Source: Rhodospirillales bacterium
GTDB lineage: Bacteria > Pseudomonadota > Alphaproteobacteria > Reyranellales > Reyranellaceae
Assembly: GCA_947469635.1 (NCBI GenBank)
Contig: CANIRG010000013.1
Coordinates: forward strand, 1-33,611
Direction of reading: 5' to 3'
DNA length: 33,611 nt
Below are positions 10,783 to 20,208 of the stretch, one piece after another; positions within the stretch are counted from its first letter, which is position 1; every line of letters starts with the position of its first letter. The position numbers and the translations under genes were made by a program. Below the pieces are notes generated by a model. It was given only the letters and a program-made list of their open reading frames with translations, did no database searches and was not told the origin of the DNA.

Positions 10783-13070
10783 GTGTGCACAGCACCGCTC
10801 AGGCAATAGACTTCCTGCGCGCGATGGCGCGCTGCGGATACTGGCTTCTGTCGGCCATTGACCCGATGAAGACAGGCGTCATCGAGACGAAGACGTTTAC
10901 CGAGGAGACGTCCGGCGCAGCCACAGCGTGGATCAACCTCTGGCAAGGCAAGCGCAACATATACTTCTCGGCGAACCAGCCGCGCACTGCGATGACGGTC
11001 AAGGCGGAAAAGAAAGACATTGGGACGATGCTTGGGCTCCATGTCGACGTGGACCCTGTCGCACCGCCCGAAGGTTTGGATGAGGAAGGATACGCGACGT
11101 ACTACGAAGAGGCACAGCAGGCGATCTACTCCAGGATTATGGCGTATCCCGTGACGCCAAGCGTCGTGGTGTTCAGTGGCGGCGGTTATCAAGCCTATTG
11201 GCTACTCAAGGCTCCGATAGAGGTCGATGGTCCAGAGGCTGTGGCTCAGTTGGAGGCGTACAATCGCAAGCTGGAGAAAGACCTCGGCGGCGATCACTGC
11301 TTCAACGTTGACCGGATCATGCGCCTGCCGGGTACGATCAATCTGCCCAGCAAGAAGAAGCAGGCGAAGGGACGACGCACCGTGTTGGCGGCAGTAGCGT
11401 GCGCTGATTTCCAATTGGTCTATGAATTGGCGGACTTTAGGCCATGGGCGGGCGCTGACGAGAAAAAAGCTACGCTCAAGGGAGCAACCACAAAGCCATT
11501 TCCCAAGCGAGAGCCGCCTGCTTGGTGCCTACGGGTCATAGCGCAGGGACCTGACACAGAGGGTCCCAAATCCTATGGTGGGGATCGGTCGAGGGCGGTT
11601 TGGGCGGTATGTTGTGAGTTGGTGCGGTCAGGCTACAGCGATGAAGAGATCGTTGCTGAGCTTCTGGCCGCCGAAAACGGCATATCGGAGCATGTCCTTG
11701 AGCATTCCAAGCCTCATGTGTATGCGCCACAGCAGGCGGCGAAGGCGCGTGAGACGGTGGCCCGTGAGTTTACGCTCAGTCCCAATACCAAGAAGCCAAT
11801 CGTCGACATTTCGAACTTGCAGTTGGCCATGGCGAAGCTGGGCATCGTCTTTTCGCATGATGATTTTCGGAAAAAGGATCTAATCGAGGGCCCTGACGAT
11901 CGGCCCCGCCGCCCGATGGACGACAAGGGCTACAATCTGCTCTTCCGTGCGATCAACGAAAAGTGGGGCATGAACCCAAGCCGCGACTATCTCAGCATGT
12001 TCATCGACACCGAGGCGCAATCCAACAAATTTCACCCAGTGCAGGATTACTTAGCGGGGCTGAAATGGGACAACGAGCGGCGTATCGACTCGTGGTTAGT
12101 CGACATCGGCGGGGCAGCAGATACGCCCTACACTCGAGCAGTGGGCGCCATCGTTCTGACGGCGGCGGTGCGTCGGGTACGGCATCCAGGCTGCAAGTAC
12201 GATGAGATCGTAATACTCATAAGTCCGCAGGGCCTCGACAAATCCACAGCGCTCGCCGTGCTGGCTATACACGATGATTGGTTCACCGATTCCCTGTCAC
12301 TTGATGCCGACGGTAAAGCTGTGATCGAAAGTCTCGGTGGAAAGTGGATCGTTGAGGCGGCCGAACTCAAAGGCATGAAAGGCAAGGATGTCGAACATCT
12401 GAAGGCTCTGCTTTCGCGACAGGTCGACCGAGGCCGTATGGCCTATGGGCACTATGTAACGGAGGCGCCCCGCCAATGCGTATTCTTCGGCACCACCAAC
12501 TCCGATGCGTTCTTGCAGGATACAACGGGCAATCGGCGCTTTTGGCCGATAAGAATTAGCAAGATGGATATTGCGCGACTGCGAGCATGCCGTGACCAGT
12601 TGTGGGCGGAAGCGGCATATCGCGAAGCCAATGGCGAAAGCATCAGGCTTTCGCCGGCGCTGTACGAGGCGGCTGCTTTGGAGCAGGCCAGGCGCACAGT
12701 TGAGGACCCGTGGGAAGGACTCATCGAAAAAGCACTCGGCGAATTCGATAAGGGCCTCATTCTCGCCGCGGACGTCTGGACAATTCTCAACATTCCACCC
12801 GGCCAGCAGCAGCAGTCGCACGGGGCTCGCGTAGGTGATGCCATGCGTAATTTGGGTTGGCGGCGCATGGAGCGCCGAATGTTTGGGAAACGCGCGTGGT
12901 TCTATGGCAAGGGTTCCGAGGTTGACCTCGAAATGCGGCTCTGTTTTGAGAGGAGCTTAGCGGACGGCTGCATAACTGTTCGAGAAGAGCCTTTCCATTT
13001 GTCGAAATCAGATCGTGCGAGGACGGACGCCACCGCCGGTTGGCCGACTGACGGGGAATCAAGCCGATAG
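10779..13070 (+). CDS. Replication protein: RepB-like primase domain plus VirE/VapE-family P-loop NTPase
   Basis: VVVFSGGGYQAYWLLKAP...DRIMRLPGTINLPSKKK (primase) and ISPQGLDKSTALAVLAIHDDWFTD...GKWIVEAAELKGMKGKDVEHLKALLSRQVDRGRMAYG...QCVFFGTTNSDAFLQDTTGNRRFWPI (VapE-type). ATGA overlap with the AlpA gene. Confidence 0.88.
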   Translation: MSVHSTAQAIDFLRAMARCGYWLLSAIDPMKTGVIETKTFTEETSGAATAWINLWQGKRNIYFSANQPRTAMTVKAEKKDIGTMLGLHVDVDPVAPPEGLDEEGYATYYEEAQQAIYSRIMAYPVTPSVVVFSGGGYQAYWLLKAPIEVDGPEAVAQLEAYNRKLEKDLGGDHCFNVDRIMRLPGTINLPSKKKQAKGRRTVLAAVACADFQLVYELADFRPWAGADEKKATLKGATTKPFPKREPPAWCLRVIAQGPDTEGPKSYGGDRSRAVWAVCCELVRSGYSDEEIVAELLAAENGISEHVLEHSKPHVYAPQQAAKARETVAREFTLSPNTKKPIVDISNLQLAMAKLGIVFSHDDFRKKDLIEGPDDRPRRPMDDKGYNLLFRAINEKWGMNPSRDYLSMFIDTEAQSNKFHPVQDYLAGLKWDNERRIDSWLVDIGGAADTPYTRAVGAIVLTAAVRRVRHPGCKYDEIVILISPQGLDKSTALAVLAIHDDWFTDSLSLDADGKAVIESLGGKWIVEAAELKGMKGKDVEHLKALLSRQVDRGRMAYGHYVTEAPRQCVFFGTTNSDAFLQDTTGNRRFWPIRISKMDIARLRACRDQLWAEAAYREANGESIRLSPALYEAAALEQARRTVEDPWEGLIEKALGEFDKGLILAADVWTILNIPPGQQQQSHGARVGDAMRNLGWRRMERRMFGKRAWFYGKGSEVDLEMRLCFERSLADGCITVREEPFHLSKSDRARTDATAGWPTDGESSR

Positions 13071-13196
13071 GGAGGATTCCTTGGCGCAAAGCGGCAATCC
13101 GCTGTCGCCGTAGGAAGCGCGCCCAGTGGCAAGGTTTCCGGGGTTTCACGCGCTTTGCACGGTCCGACTGATTCCCAGTGATGCTCAGGAAGAAGT

Positions 13197-13445
13197 GTCA
13201 CCACCGTCACCAGCTGTCACGGCCTAGCGTCACCAGCCCAGAATGCGGGCGGGGCGGGCCTGTCACCGCTGTCACCGCCCTTGTCTTACTGACAATCGAA
13301 GAGAGAGGATAGGCTATAGGCCACGCGCGGCTGGCGTGCCGGGCTCATGCAAATCGCAATGCGGCGGTGACAGCCGGTGACACCTAGAAAGTCCACCATT
13401 GCCTGCATTTTCAACGTCACCGCTCCGCTGCTGGGCGCAGTGACA
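13197..13445. repeat. Cluster of GTCAC(C)/GGTGAC(A) repeats, candidate iterons / replication origin
   Basis: GTCAC(C) at 13197, 13206, 13216, 13229, 13262, 13271 and 13416; inverted GGTGAC at 13366 and 13376 and GTGACA at 13440; intergenic, directly downstream of the primase/VapE gene. Confidence 0.6.
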
Positions 13446-13648
13446 CCGGTGGCAGGCCTACAATCCCCAACTTTCTGTTTGTTTCGGCGACGTGCAGATT
13501 AGTGCACCAGTTCAATGGGTTACCAAGAATTAAGACCAACTCTGGTTCCATAAACCATTGATAGGTTCCACTAGGTGTCTAATTTATTGGATTTTGTGAT
13601 CATGCTAGGTTGTGGGGCAACATTTGGAACAACATACGCGAGCCCTAG

Positions 13649-14359
13649 TTGTCCCAGGCCAACGCTTCCACCCGCTCTCCGACCGGCCGATTCGCATCTG
13701 GTCGCCGGGGCTCGCGTGGCGCTCGGCGGAGTGGCTGGGAAGCGCCTGCGCACTACCGCCCTGACGCACGAACGTCAGCGGGTCGCTTCATCCGTCGGAT
13801 GCGCGAGGACTTGCTTAAGCATATCGGTGGCACGCCGACGGCGATCCAGCAGGCCCTAATCGACCGCGCGGCCTGGGCGTCGCTTCATCTGTCGACCATG
13901 GATTCATATCTAGGCGCAGGTAGGGAAGTCGACGAGCCGGTCTACCTACAATGGACCACGACCTTGATGTTTGCGCTGGCACACTTGAACGCCGCGCCAC
14001 GCTCTGACATTTCCAAGCCACCGAAGTGGGAGCGCACCGGACCACCATTGCCCGCGCCGCCGGGAGCGACGAGGGAAGACCGTACTCTTGCGAGAATCGA
14101 GTTGCAGACGCTGTGCTGCGAAGCCTCGCCCAAGTTGATCTCCACCATCGCTGCGTTGCTTGCTCGCCTGGAGCGGTACAGCCGCCTGCCGCCCACGCCA
14201 GCGCGCGCCAGAAAATACGTCGATATGGCACACCGGATGTCATCCGCGCTGGATGAACTTGGACGATGGAAATTGGTCAATACGATGATCGAGCGCGCAA
14301 CCGACCGCCATCGCTCGGCAGCGGCGCTGGTACTGGCCGACATGGAAGGTAAGCCGTGA
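13649..14359 (+). CDS. Hypothetical element protein
   Basis: 236-aa ORF (TTG start) with a basic N-terminus and LLKHIGGTPTAIQQALIDRAAWASLHLSTMDSYL; sits in the element reading direction. Confidence 0.55.
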   Translation: MSQANASTRSPTGRFASGRRGSRGARRSGWEAPAHYRPDARTSAGRFIRRMREDLLKHIGGTPTAIQQALIDRAAWASLHLSTMDSYLGAGREVDEPVYLQWTTTLMFALAHLNAAPRSDISKPPKWERTGPPLPAPPGATREDRTLARIELQTLCCEASPKLISTIAALLARLERYSRLPPTPARARKYVDMAHRMSSALDELGRWKLVNTMIERATDRHRSAAALVLADMEGKP

Positions 14360-14460
14360 GCGACACGAAGACTATTGACGTCGATTTCGCAGACGCGGCT
14401 TGCGCACTGATCGACTCGTTGACGGGGCTTCTCGGGATCCCAACGGGCTTTTTCCGATAA
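14356..14460 (+). CDS. Very small ORF (34 aa), possibly truncated
   Basis: GTGA overlap with the upstream stop; translates (V/M)SDTKTIDVDFADAACALIDSLTGLLGIPTGFFR; its stop lies inside the 19-bp palindrome. Confidence 0.3.
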   Translation: MSDTKTIDVDFADAACALIDSLTGLLGIPTGFFR

Positions 14461-14473
14461 TTGAATGTTATCG
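14455..14473. repeat. Left copy of 19-bp interrupted palindrome flanking the operon
   Basis: CGATAATTGAATGTTATCG; 18/19 identical, same orientation, to 32860-32878. Confidence 0.75.
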
Positions 14474-14738
14474 TACTAGCAGCGCTGGTTAATGCCGACG
14501 CCGTAACATTGCGCTCGCATGTTCTCGTTTGACTCCGTATTCCGCTCGAAGTATTTTGCTTTTGCTCCTGGATAGGGGCTGGAAAGAGAACCCGAGAGCG
14601 GTTCTGGACGATCCTGTCGCCGGATGGCGGCGCCCAAGTACGACGATGAGCCGGAAGGCCTTACGTCTTGGCACCCGGGCAATGCGCCCGTCGGCGGGAT
14701 CCACACCAGAGCAGTTCTCCTGACACAAGGAGAATGTA

Positions 14739-16118
14739 ATGAATCCCGAGAAGATCCTCGTTCGATACGACCAGATGTCCGAGCAGGTCGAAGGCCCGGT
14801 CAAGCGCATCGTGGGCTTCGTCAAGGCGAAGAATATGCTGCCGTTGTTCGATGCCGCCGACCTGGAGGCCAATCCGCGCTCTGCGAAGGCCGGCCCGGTC
14901 ACCGAGGCCATCATCGACAGCATCACCGAAACGCCCAAGACGTTTCCCTTCAAGACCAAAGGCGTACTCGTCGGCGCCTCGGATTACGATGCACTCGATC
15001 GCAAGCGCTACGAGCTCAGGTTCGAGAACCCGCGCGTCGAGGGTATCCTGGATGGTGGCCACAACATGCTGGCCATCGGCATCTACATCCTGGATCAGGC
15101 CGTCGATGATCCCAAGATGATCAAGAGCCTGCGCACCTGGCCCGCTTTCAAGGACGCATGGCAGCAGTACCGGAGGGAGATCGCGGCGTTGCGCCGTTCC
15201 GGTCCGGACGACGAAGGCGAGGCCGGTCCGCTCGACTTCCTCGTGCCGCTCGAGATTATCGTTCCGTCCGACCTCGACGACCAGGACGTCGTCGAAGAGT
15301 TCAAGACCCAGCTTCTCGACATCTGCGCTGCGCGCAACAACAACGTCGAGCTACGTCTCGAAACTAAGGCCAACCAGAAGGGCTACTACGAGACACTGCA
15401 ACGGGCACTGCCGCGCGCCATCGCCGACAAGATCGAGTGGAAGACCAACGACGGGGGTACCGTAAAGGTTCGCGATCTCATTGCGCTGGCCTGGATCCCG
15501 CTGTCGGTTTTGAAGCTGCCCGAGCCGTTGCAGCACATTCGCGTCGTGCCGCAGAACATCTATCGCAACAAGGGCGAGTGCGTGAAGCTGTTTGACGAGC
15601 TGATGAGCCACGAACTGGTATCGCGGCCGACCGGCGGCGAGTACACCCACGAACTACATAATCCGGCGGTGGCCAGTGCGCTCCGGATCGCGGCCGAGTT
15701 GCCGAAGCTTTACGACCGCATCTACGAAGACTTCCCGGCCGCCTACAACGGTAACAATGGGGAGGGTCGTTTCGGCCGTCTGGCCGTCGTCAAAATGGCG
15801 AGCAATATGCGATCGGTGCCCGAAACCCATTTCGGCGGCGAGCCCGTCGCGTACGCCTATCCGGACGGCCTGATCATGCCGCTCGTCTATGGCCTCCGGG
15901 CCCTGATGAAAGTCGCTCCCGACGGCCAGGTCTGCTGGAAGAGGAACCCGATGCAATTCCTCGATGCCCATCTCGAGTCCATCGTCCGTAAGTACCGCGT
16001 CATCCTCGATGCCTTCCGTGCCGATCCTCAGAAAGTCGGCAAGAACGAGGGTTCCTACGATCTCGTGCTCGATGCATTCGAGACCGAACTCCTAAAAAGC
16101 AGCCAGGAAGCGGCATGA
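14739..16118 (+). CDS. Unknown protein with DGGH motif (possible DGQHR/AIPR/ParB-like relationship)
   Basis: 459-aa ORF, RBS AAGGAG upstream; VEGILDGGHNMLAIGIYIL motif. First gene of the operon. Confidence 0.8.
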   Translation: MNPEKILVRYDQMSEQVEGPVKRIVGFVKAKNMLPLFDAADLEANPRSAKAGPVTEAIIDSITETPKTFPFKTKGVLVGASDYDALDRKRYELRFENPRVEGILDGGHNMLAIGIYILDQAVDDPKMIKSLRTWPAFKDAWQQYRREIAALRRSGPDDEGEAGPLDFLVPLEIIVPSDLDDQDVVEEFKTQLLDICAARNNNVELRLETKANQKGYYETLQRALPRAIADKIEWKTNDGGTVKVRDLIALAWIPLSVLKLPEPLQHIRVVPQNIYRNKGECVKLFDELMSHELVSRPTGGEYTHELHNPAVASALRIAAELPKLYDRIYEDFPAAYNGNNGEGRFGRLAVVKMASNMRSVPETHFGGEPVAYAYPDGLIMPLVYGLRALMKVAPDGQVCWKRNPMQFLDAHLESIVRKYRVILDAFRADPQKVGKNEGSYDLVLDAFETELLKSSQEAA

Positions 16119-17371
16119 GGGTTGCCGTCCGCCGGCCGGCGGAAGCAGCGTTCGGCAGTTTGGTCTTGCGCTCGGAGTTGAGGTCCAGTGAAATGACACT
16201 TGGGGTTGTGGGGGAGTCATGGGGAGTGGTCCAGCAGGCCGCGAGTCCCGGTCTGCCGATTTCAGAATTGTCCGATATGGCCCGTGATCCGCACGCCCTG
16301 CGGCTGCACGGCCTTGCCCATGTGCCGCTTCAGCCGGACGTCAATGCGGCCGATAGCGCGTGGGAAGCGGACGACTACGGAGTCTCCGACGAATACCTGC
16401 CTCTGAGCGCTCGCGCTTCGGCGCCTCCGGGAGATGGTCTTCTGCCGGGCCTGCTGCCTGAAGTGTCGAACGTCGACATGGATCTGCCGCTCTTCAAGAA
16501 CATTCAGACTCAGGTCGCGGATTTCGATCCGGACGCCGACGCGATCGGCTCATCCTCCCTGGAGGATGACGACGCCGATGCCGAATCTTTGGCCTCGGAC
16601 AAGGACATTGCCGAGCAGAACGAACTGCCCGATCTGCCCGACGATGATTTCGACTTCGAGGCCGGAACGCCCGACGAGCCGGGCGCATATCTCTTGGAAG
16701 AACGTGACGCGCGCGCCCTGTCGTGGGACGCCGTTGTCGAACTTCCCGATTTCGACCCCGACGCTCGCGTCGTGCCTTGGACCGTTCCGGCGGAAGCCGA
16801 TGACACGGCCAGGAGGAAGGCGCGACTCAAAGCCGCCGGCCTGGCAGCAGTACTCGATCTCACGACGACGACGGAAGTCGAGAAGGCGACCGGCTATCTG
16901 GTCGACTTCTATTGCCGCCATCGTCATCCGTCGACACACGGCGCCCTGATGCGGCTCGCCGATGAAGATCTCGATCTGGATACGTTGAAGGCAATGGTCG
17001 AACTGCGCCTCGAATGGGCGCAGCGGCCGGACTGGTGGCTGTTCCGTCACAAGGGCGAAGTCCGGCAGGTCGAGAGCTGCCTTTGGGCGATGACCTGGCG
17101 ACTTGCGCACGACGTCTGCCGGAGCCGCAGCGAGTTTCCACCCGAGTCCATGATCGACGAAGACTGGGCGGACGAATGGCACAATCTGCGCTTCGGCGCG
17201 CCCGGGTATTTCAGTTTTGCCGACCTGATCGCGGAAAAGGTCGATTCCCGGGAGGCTGGCCTGCTTTACGACGGTCTGCGGCAGGCACCCGGAGACCATC
17301 GGGATTCACCTGATCCCGGCGATCACCATTCCGATCTCCATCGCGCCAATGCCGCGCGGAGGGAATCATGA
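16115..17371 (+). CDS. Unknown protein with acidic central segment
   Basis: ATGA overlap on both sides; acidic stretch SSSLEDDDADAESLASDKDIAEQNELPDLPDDDFDFEAGTPDE; no recognised domain. Confidence 0.75.
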   Translation: MRVAVRRPAEAAFGSLVLRSELRSSEMTLGVVGESWGVVQQAASPGLPISELSDMARDPHALRLHGLAHVPLQPDVNAADSAWEADDYGVSDEYLPLSARASAPPGDGLLPGLLPEVSNVDMDLPLFKNIQTQVADFDPDADAIGSSSLEDDDADAESLASDKDIAEQNELPDLPDDDFDFEAGTPDEPGAYLLEERDARALSWDAVVELPDFDPDARVVPWTVPAEADDTARRKARLKAAGLAAVLDLTTTTEVEKATGYLVDFYCRHRHPSTHGALMRLADEDLDLDTLKAMVELRLEWAQRPDWWLFRHKGEVRQVESCLWAMTWRLAHDVCRSRSEFPPESMIDEDWADEWHNLRFGAPGYFSFADLIAEKVDSREAGLLYDGLRQAPGDHRDSPDPGDHHSDLHRANAARRES

Positions 17372-20208
17372 CCGAGGAAGTGCTTGTGCCCGGTCAGGGA
17401 AGCTGGGTGCGGCGACCGGCGACCCCCGGCCAGTTCGGCCAGGTGCTCGGCCAGCGCGGGGCCGCCGACCGGCCCGAGCTGCGTGTAAAGTGGCGCGATC
17501 GGGAAGAATGGGTTCCGCTCGCGGACCTTCGTTCGGGATTTCAATCCGGCTGGGCCGTCCAGGACGTGCCGATTTCATCGACGCGCAAGCCGCTTGGGCC
17601 GGGCCGGGTGATCGGCAATCGTGCGCTCGGGGAGCGCGAGCAGTCGCTGGTCCAGCTCGATAGCACGGGACACAGCGTCTGGCTGCCGTACGAGAATCTG
17701 AGGCGCATCAAGGACGCGCGTCACCGCTATGTCCGCGGCGAAACCAACCTGTCGGATCATCCGGAACGCTTTCGATTGAAACTTCTCGCCCACGCCCTGG
17801 AAAACTGGAACTCTCTCACCGGTTCGCTGGATCGCCTCGACGTCGATCCCCTGCCGCATCAGATTCAACTCGTTCACCGGATCCTGACGTCCGGCAACTA
17901 CAACTGGCTGATCGCCGACGATGTCGGCCTCGGCAAGACGATCGAAGTAGGCCTTCTGCTCGCGGCATTGAAGCGCACGAACCGCGCACGGCGTGTCCTG
18001 GTGGTGGCGCCTGCAGGCCTCGTGCGCCAGTGGCAGGACGAACTGAAGTTCAAGTTTGGCGAGGACTATCTCATATACGGCCACGACTTCGAGATCAACC
18101 GGCCCGATCACTGGAGGCTTTACGACAAGGTGATCGTCTCGCTCGACCGTGCCAAGCGAGACGACCACATGGCGTCGATCCGGCAGGCTGGTGGCTGGGA
18201 TGTCGTCGTGTTCGATGAAAGTCACAAGCTCAGCCGCTACGCCGACGGATCGCGGGCTCAGCGCTACCGGCTGGCCGAAATGCTGCGACCCCTCTCCGAC
18301 GCTTTTCTGCTGTTGAGCGGTACGCCGCACCAGGGTTACGTCGACCGGTTCATGGCCCTGCTCGAATTGGTCCGGCCCGATCTTGCACCGCAGATCCAGA
18401 CGCTCGAAGCCAATCCCGAGATCGTGCGTGAGATGATCCTTCGTAATCGCAAGAGCGACGTCACCGATGCCGACGGCAACTTCATCTTCCGCGGTCACCA
18501 GGTCCATCGCGTGCCGATCGAGCCGTCCGCCGAGACTCGCGAATTTCAGACTCTGCTGAACGACTATCTGCGGCGCGGCTATCGGGCGGGCGATGCCGGC
18601 GGGACTGCCGGCCGCGCCATCGGCTTCGTGATGACGACCTACCGCAAGCTCGCATCGTCCAGCATCGCGGCAATCCAGAACGCGCTCGAGCGGCGGCTGG
18701 ACCGGCTACGGGGCGAGACCAGGGAAACGTCCGGTCTGCCGTCGACGCAGGGCCAGCTCGAGCTGGAAGATCTCGTCGAGGGTGGCGACGATCAGGACGA
18801 TCTCGCGCGGACCGCTTCGGTCACCCGCGCCCAGGAATTCTTCGATCACGAGCACGACATGCTGACGGCTCTGATCGCAAAGGCAGGTGTCGTGCGCGCT
18901 CAGGACGAGAAGCTGCGCATCTTCCTCGAACAGGCGGCCGACCGTCTGGTGGCTGCCGGCAAGAAGCTGCTGGTCTTCACCGAATACCGCGCGACCCAGG
19001 CCTATCTCAAGGAGGCGCTGGAAGCCCGCTTCCCGCAGGCCGGCGAAGTGCTGCAGATCAATGGCTCGATGAAACTCGAAGACAAGCTCGAGTCCATCCG
19101 GAAGTTCAACGAGGGCGAAAACGTCTTTCTGGTATCGACCGAGGCCGGCGGCGAAGGTCTCAACCTGCATCACGCCTGTCACGTCATGATCAACTACGAT
19201 CTGCCGTGGAATCCGGCGCGGCTCGTACAGCGTATCGGCCGTCTCTACCGCTACGGCCAGAAGGAGACCGTTGTCGTCGTCAATCTCCACGCCCGCGACA
19301 GCTTCGACAATGCCGCGATCGATCTCATGATGGCCCGCGTCGCCCAGATCGCCCAGGACATGGCGCCCGTCGGAACCGAGTACAACGATCGCCTTCACGC
19401 CGATATCCTGGGCAATCTTCTCGAAAATCTCGATCTCGCGGCTATCCTTCAGGCCGCGTCGTCGATGGAAGTGTCCAGGACGCGCGAACAGATCGAAGAG
19501 GCGGTGGCGCACGCCCGGCGCGCTCAGGCCATGCAGGAAGAGATCTTCGCTCACGTTGATGGCTTCGACCCGAATGCCCTGGGGGGCACCATCGGCTTCA
19601 CCATGAATCATGTCGGAACTTTCGTGCGCCGCATGCTGCCTCTGGCCGGGATCGCCATCGAACGCGAGAGCCACGACGGGGCGGTGCTCGAGCTCCGACT
19701 GCCCGAAAACCAGCGCGGTGCGCATCCCGAGTTCGACCAGAGGACGGTGGTGCGCATCACCACCGATCGCCGTCTGGCGCAGCGCCTCGGCGACGTGCTG
19801 CTGCTCGACTTCGAATCGGCTTTTTTCCGCCATCTCGTAGACCTTGCCCAGTCGCAGAGGTTCGATGGTCTTTATGCCTCCATGGCGATGGGACCGGACG
19901 TGCGAGGGGTGTTGGGCGCCTTCAAGGTGCGCTGGCAGAACGACCAGGGCGAGCCGCTCACGGAGGAATTCCTGCCGGTATTCCTGGGCTCCGACGGCCG
20001 AACCGAGATCAATCCGCCCTTCTTTGCGTCGCTGCTGCTCGAAGGCGCGCCGTCTGTTCCGATTCCCAATGCGCCTGCGACCGATCGCGACGCCGCTTTC
20101 CAGCTTCTGGTCGACCGCGCCAACCGGCGGCTCGCCGAGGAATGCACGCGTTTCAAGCACCCGAACGGACTGGTCTACCTCGCCGCTGCCGACTGTCGGC
20201 CTGCGTGA
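17368..20208 (+). CDS. SNF2/RapA-like superfamily 2 helicase
   Basis: LIADDVGLGKTIEVGLLLAAL (Walker A), VVFDESHKLSR, LLLSGTPHQG, EAGGEGLNLHHACHVMINYDLPWNPARLVQRIGRLYRYGQ (motifs V/VI). Confidence 0.93.
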   Translation: MTEEVLVPGQGSWVRRPATPGQFGQVLGQRGAADRPELRVKWRDREEWVPLADLRSGFQSGWAVQDVPISSTRKPLGPGRVIGNRALGEREQSLVQLDSTGHSVWLPYENLRRIKDARHRYVRGETNLSDHPERFRLKLLAHALENWNSLTGSLDRLDVDPLPHQIQLVHRILTSGNYNWLIADDVGLGKTIEVGLLLAALKRTNRARRVLVVAPAGLVRQWQDELKFKFGEDYLIYGHDFEINRPDHWRLYDKVIVSLDRAKRDDHMASIRQAGGWDVVVFDESHKLSRYADGSRAQRYRLAEMLRPLSDAFLLLSGTPHQGYVDRFMALLELVRPDLAPQIQTLEANPEIVREMILRNRKSDVTDADGNFIFRGHQVHRVPIEPSAETREFQTLLNDYLRRGYRAGDAGGTAGRAIGFVMTTYRKLASSSIAAIQNALERRLDRLRGETRETSGLPSTQGQLELEDLVEGGDDQDDLARTASVTRAQEFFDHEHDMLTALIAKAGVVRAQDEKLRIFLEQAADRLVAAGKKLLVFTEYRATQAYLKEALEARFPQAGEVLQINGSMKLEDKLESIRKFNEGENVFLVSTEAGGEGLNLHHACHVMINYDLPWNPARLVQRIGRLYRYGQKETVVVVNLHARDSFDNAAIDLMMARVAQIAQDMAPVGTEYNDRLHADILGNLLENLDLAAILQAASSMEVSRTREQIEEAVAHARRAQAMQEEIFAHVDGFDPNALGGTIGFTMNHVGTFVRRMLPLAGIAIERESHDGAVLELRLPENQRGAHPEFDQRTVVRITTDRRLAQRLGDVLLLDFESAFFRHLVDLAQSQRFDGLYASMAMGPDVRGVLGAFKVRWQNDQGEPLTEEFLPVFLGSDGRTEINPPFFASLLLEGAPSVPIPNAPATDRDAAFQLLVDRANRRLAEECTRFKHPNGLVYLAAADCRPA

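Noticed and set aside
13197-13445. CRISPR array
   Set aside because: Repeats are only 6 bp, irregularly spaced and present in both orientations; no long conserved repeat with uniform spacers.
18706-20160. 484-aa minus-strand ORF
   Set aside because: Antisense to the SNF2 helicase motifs; no recognisable domain.
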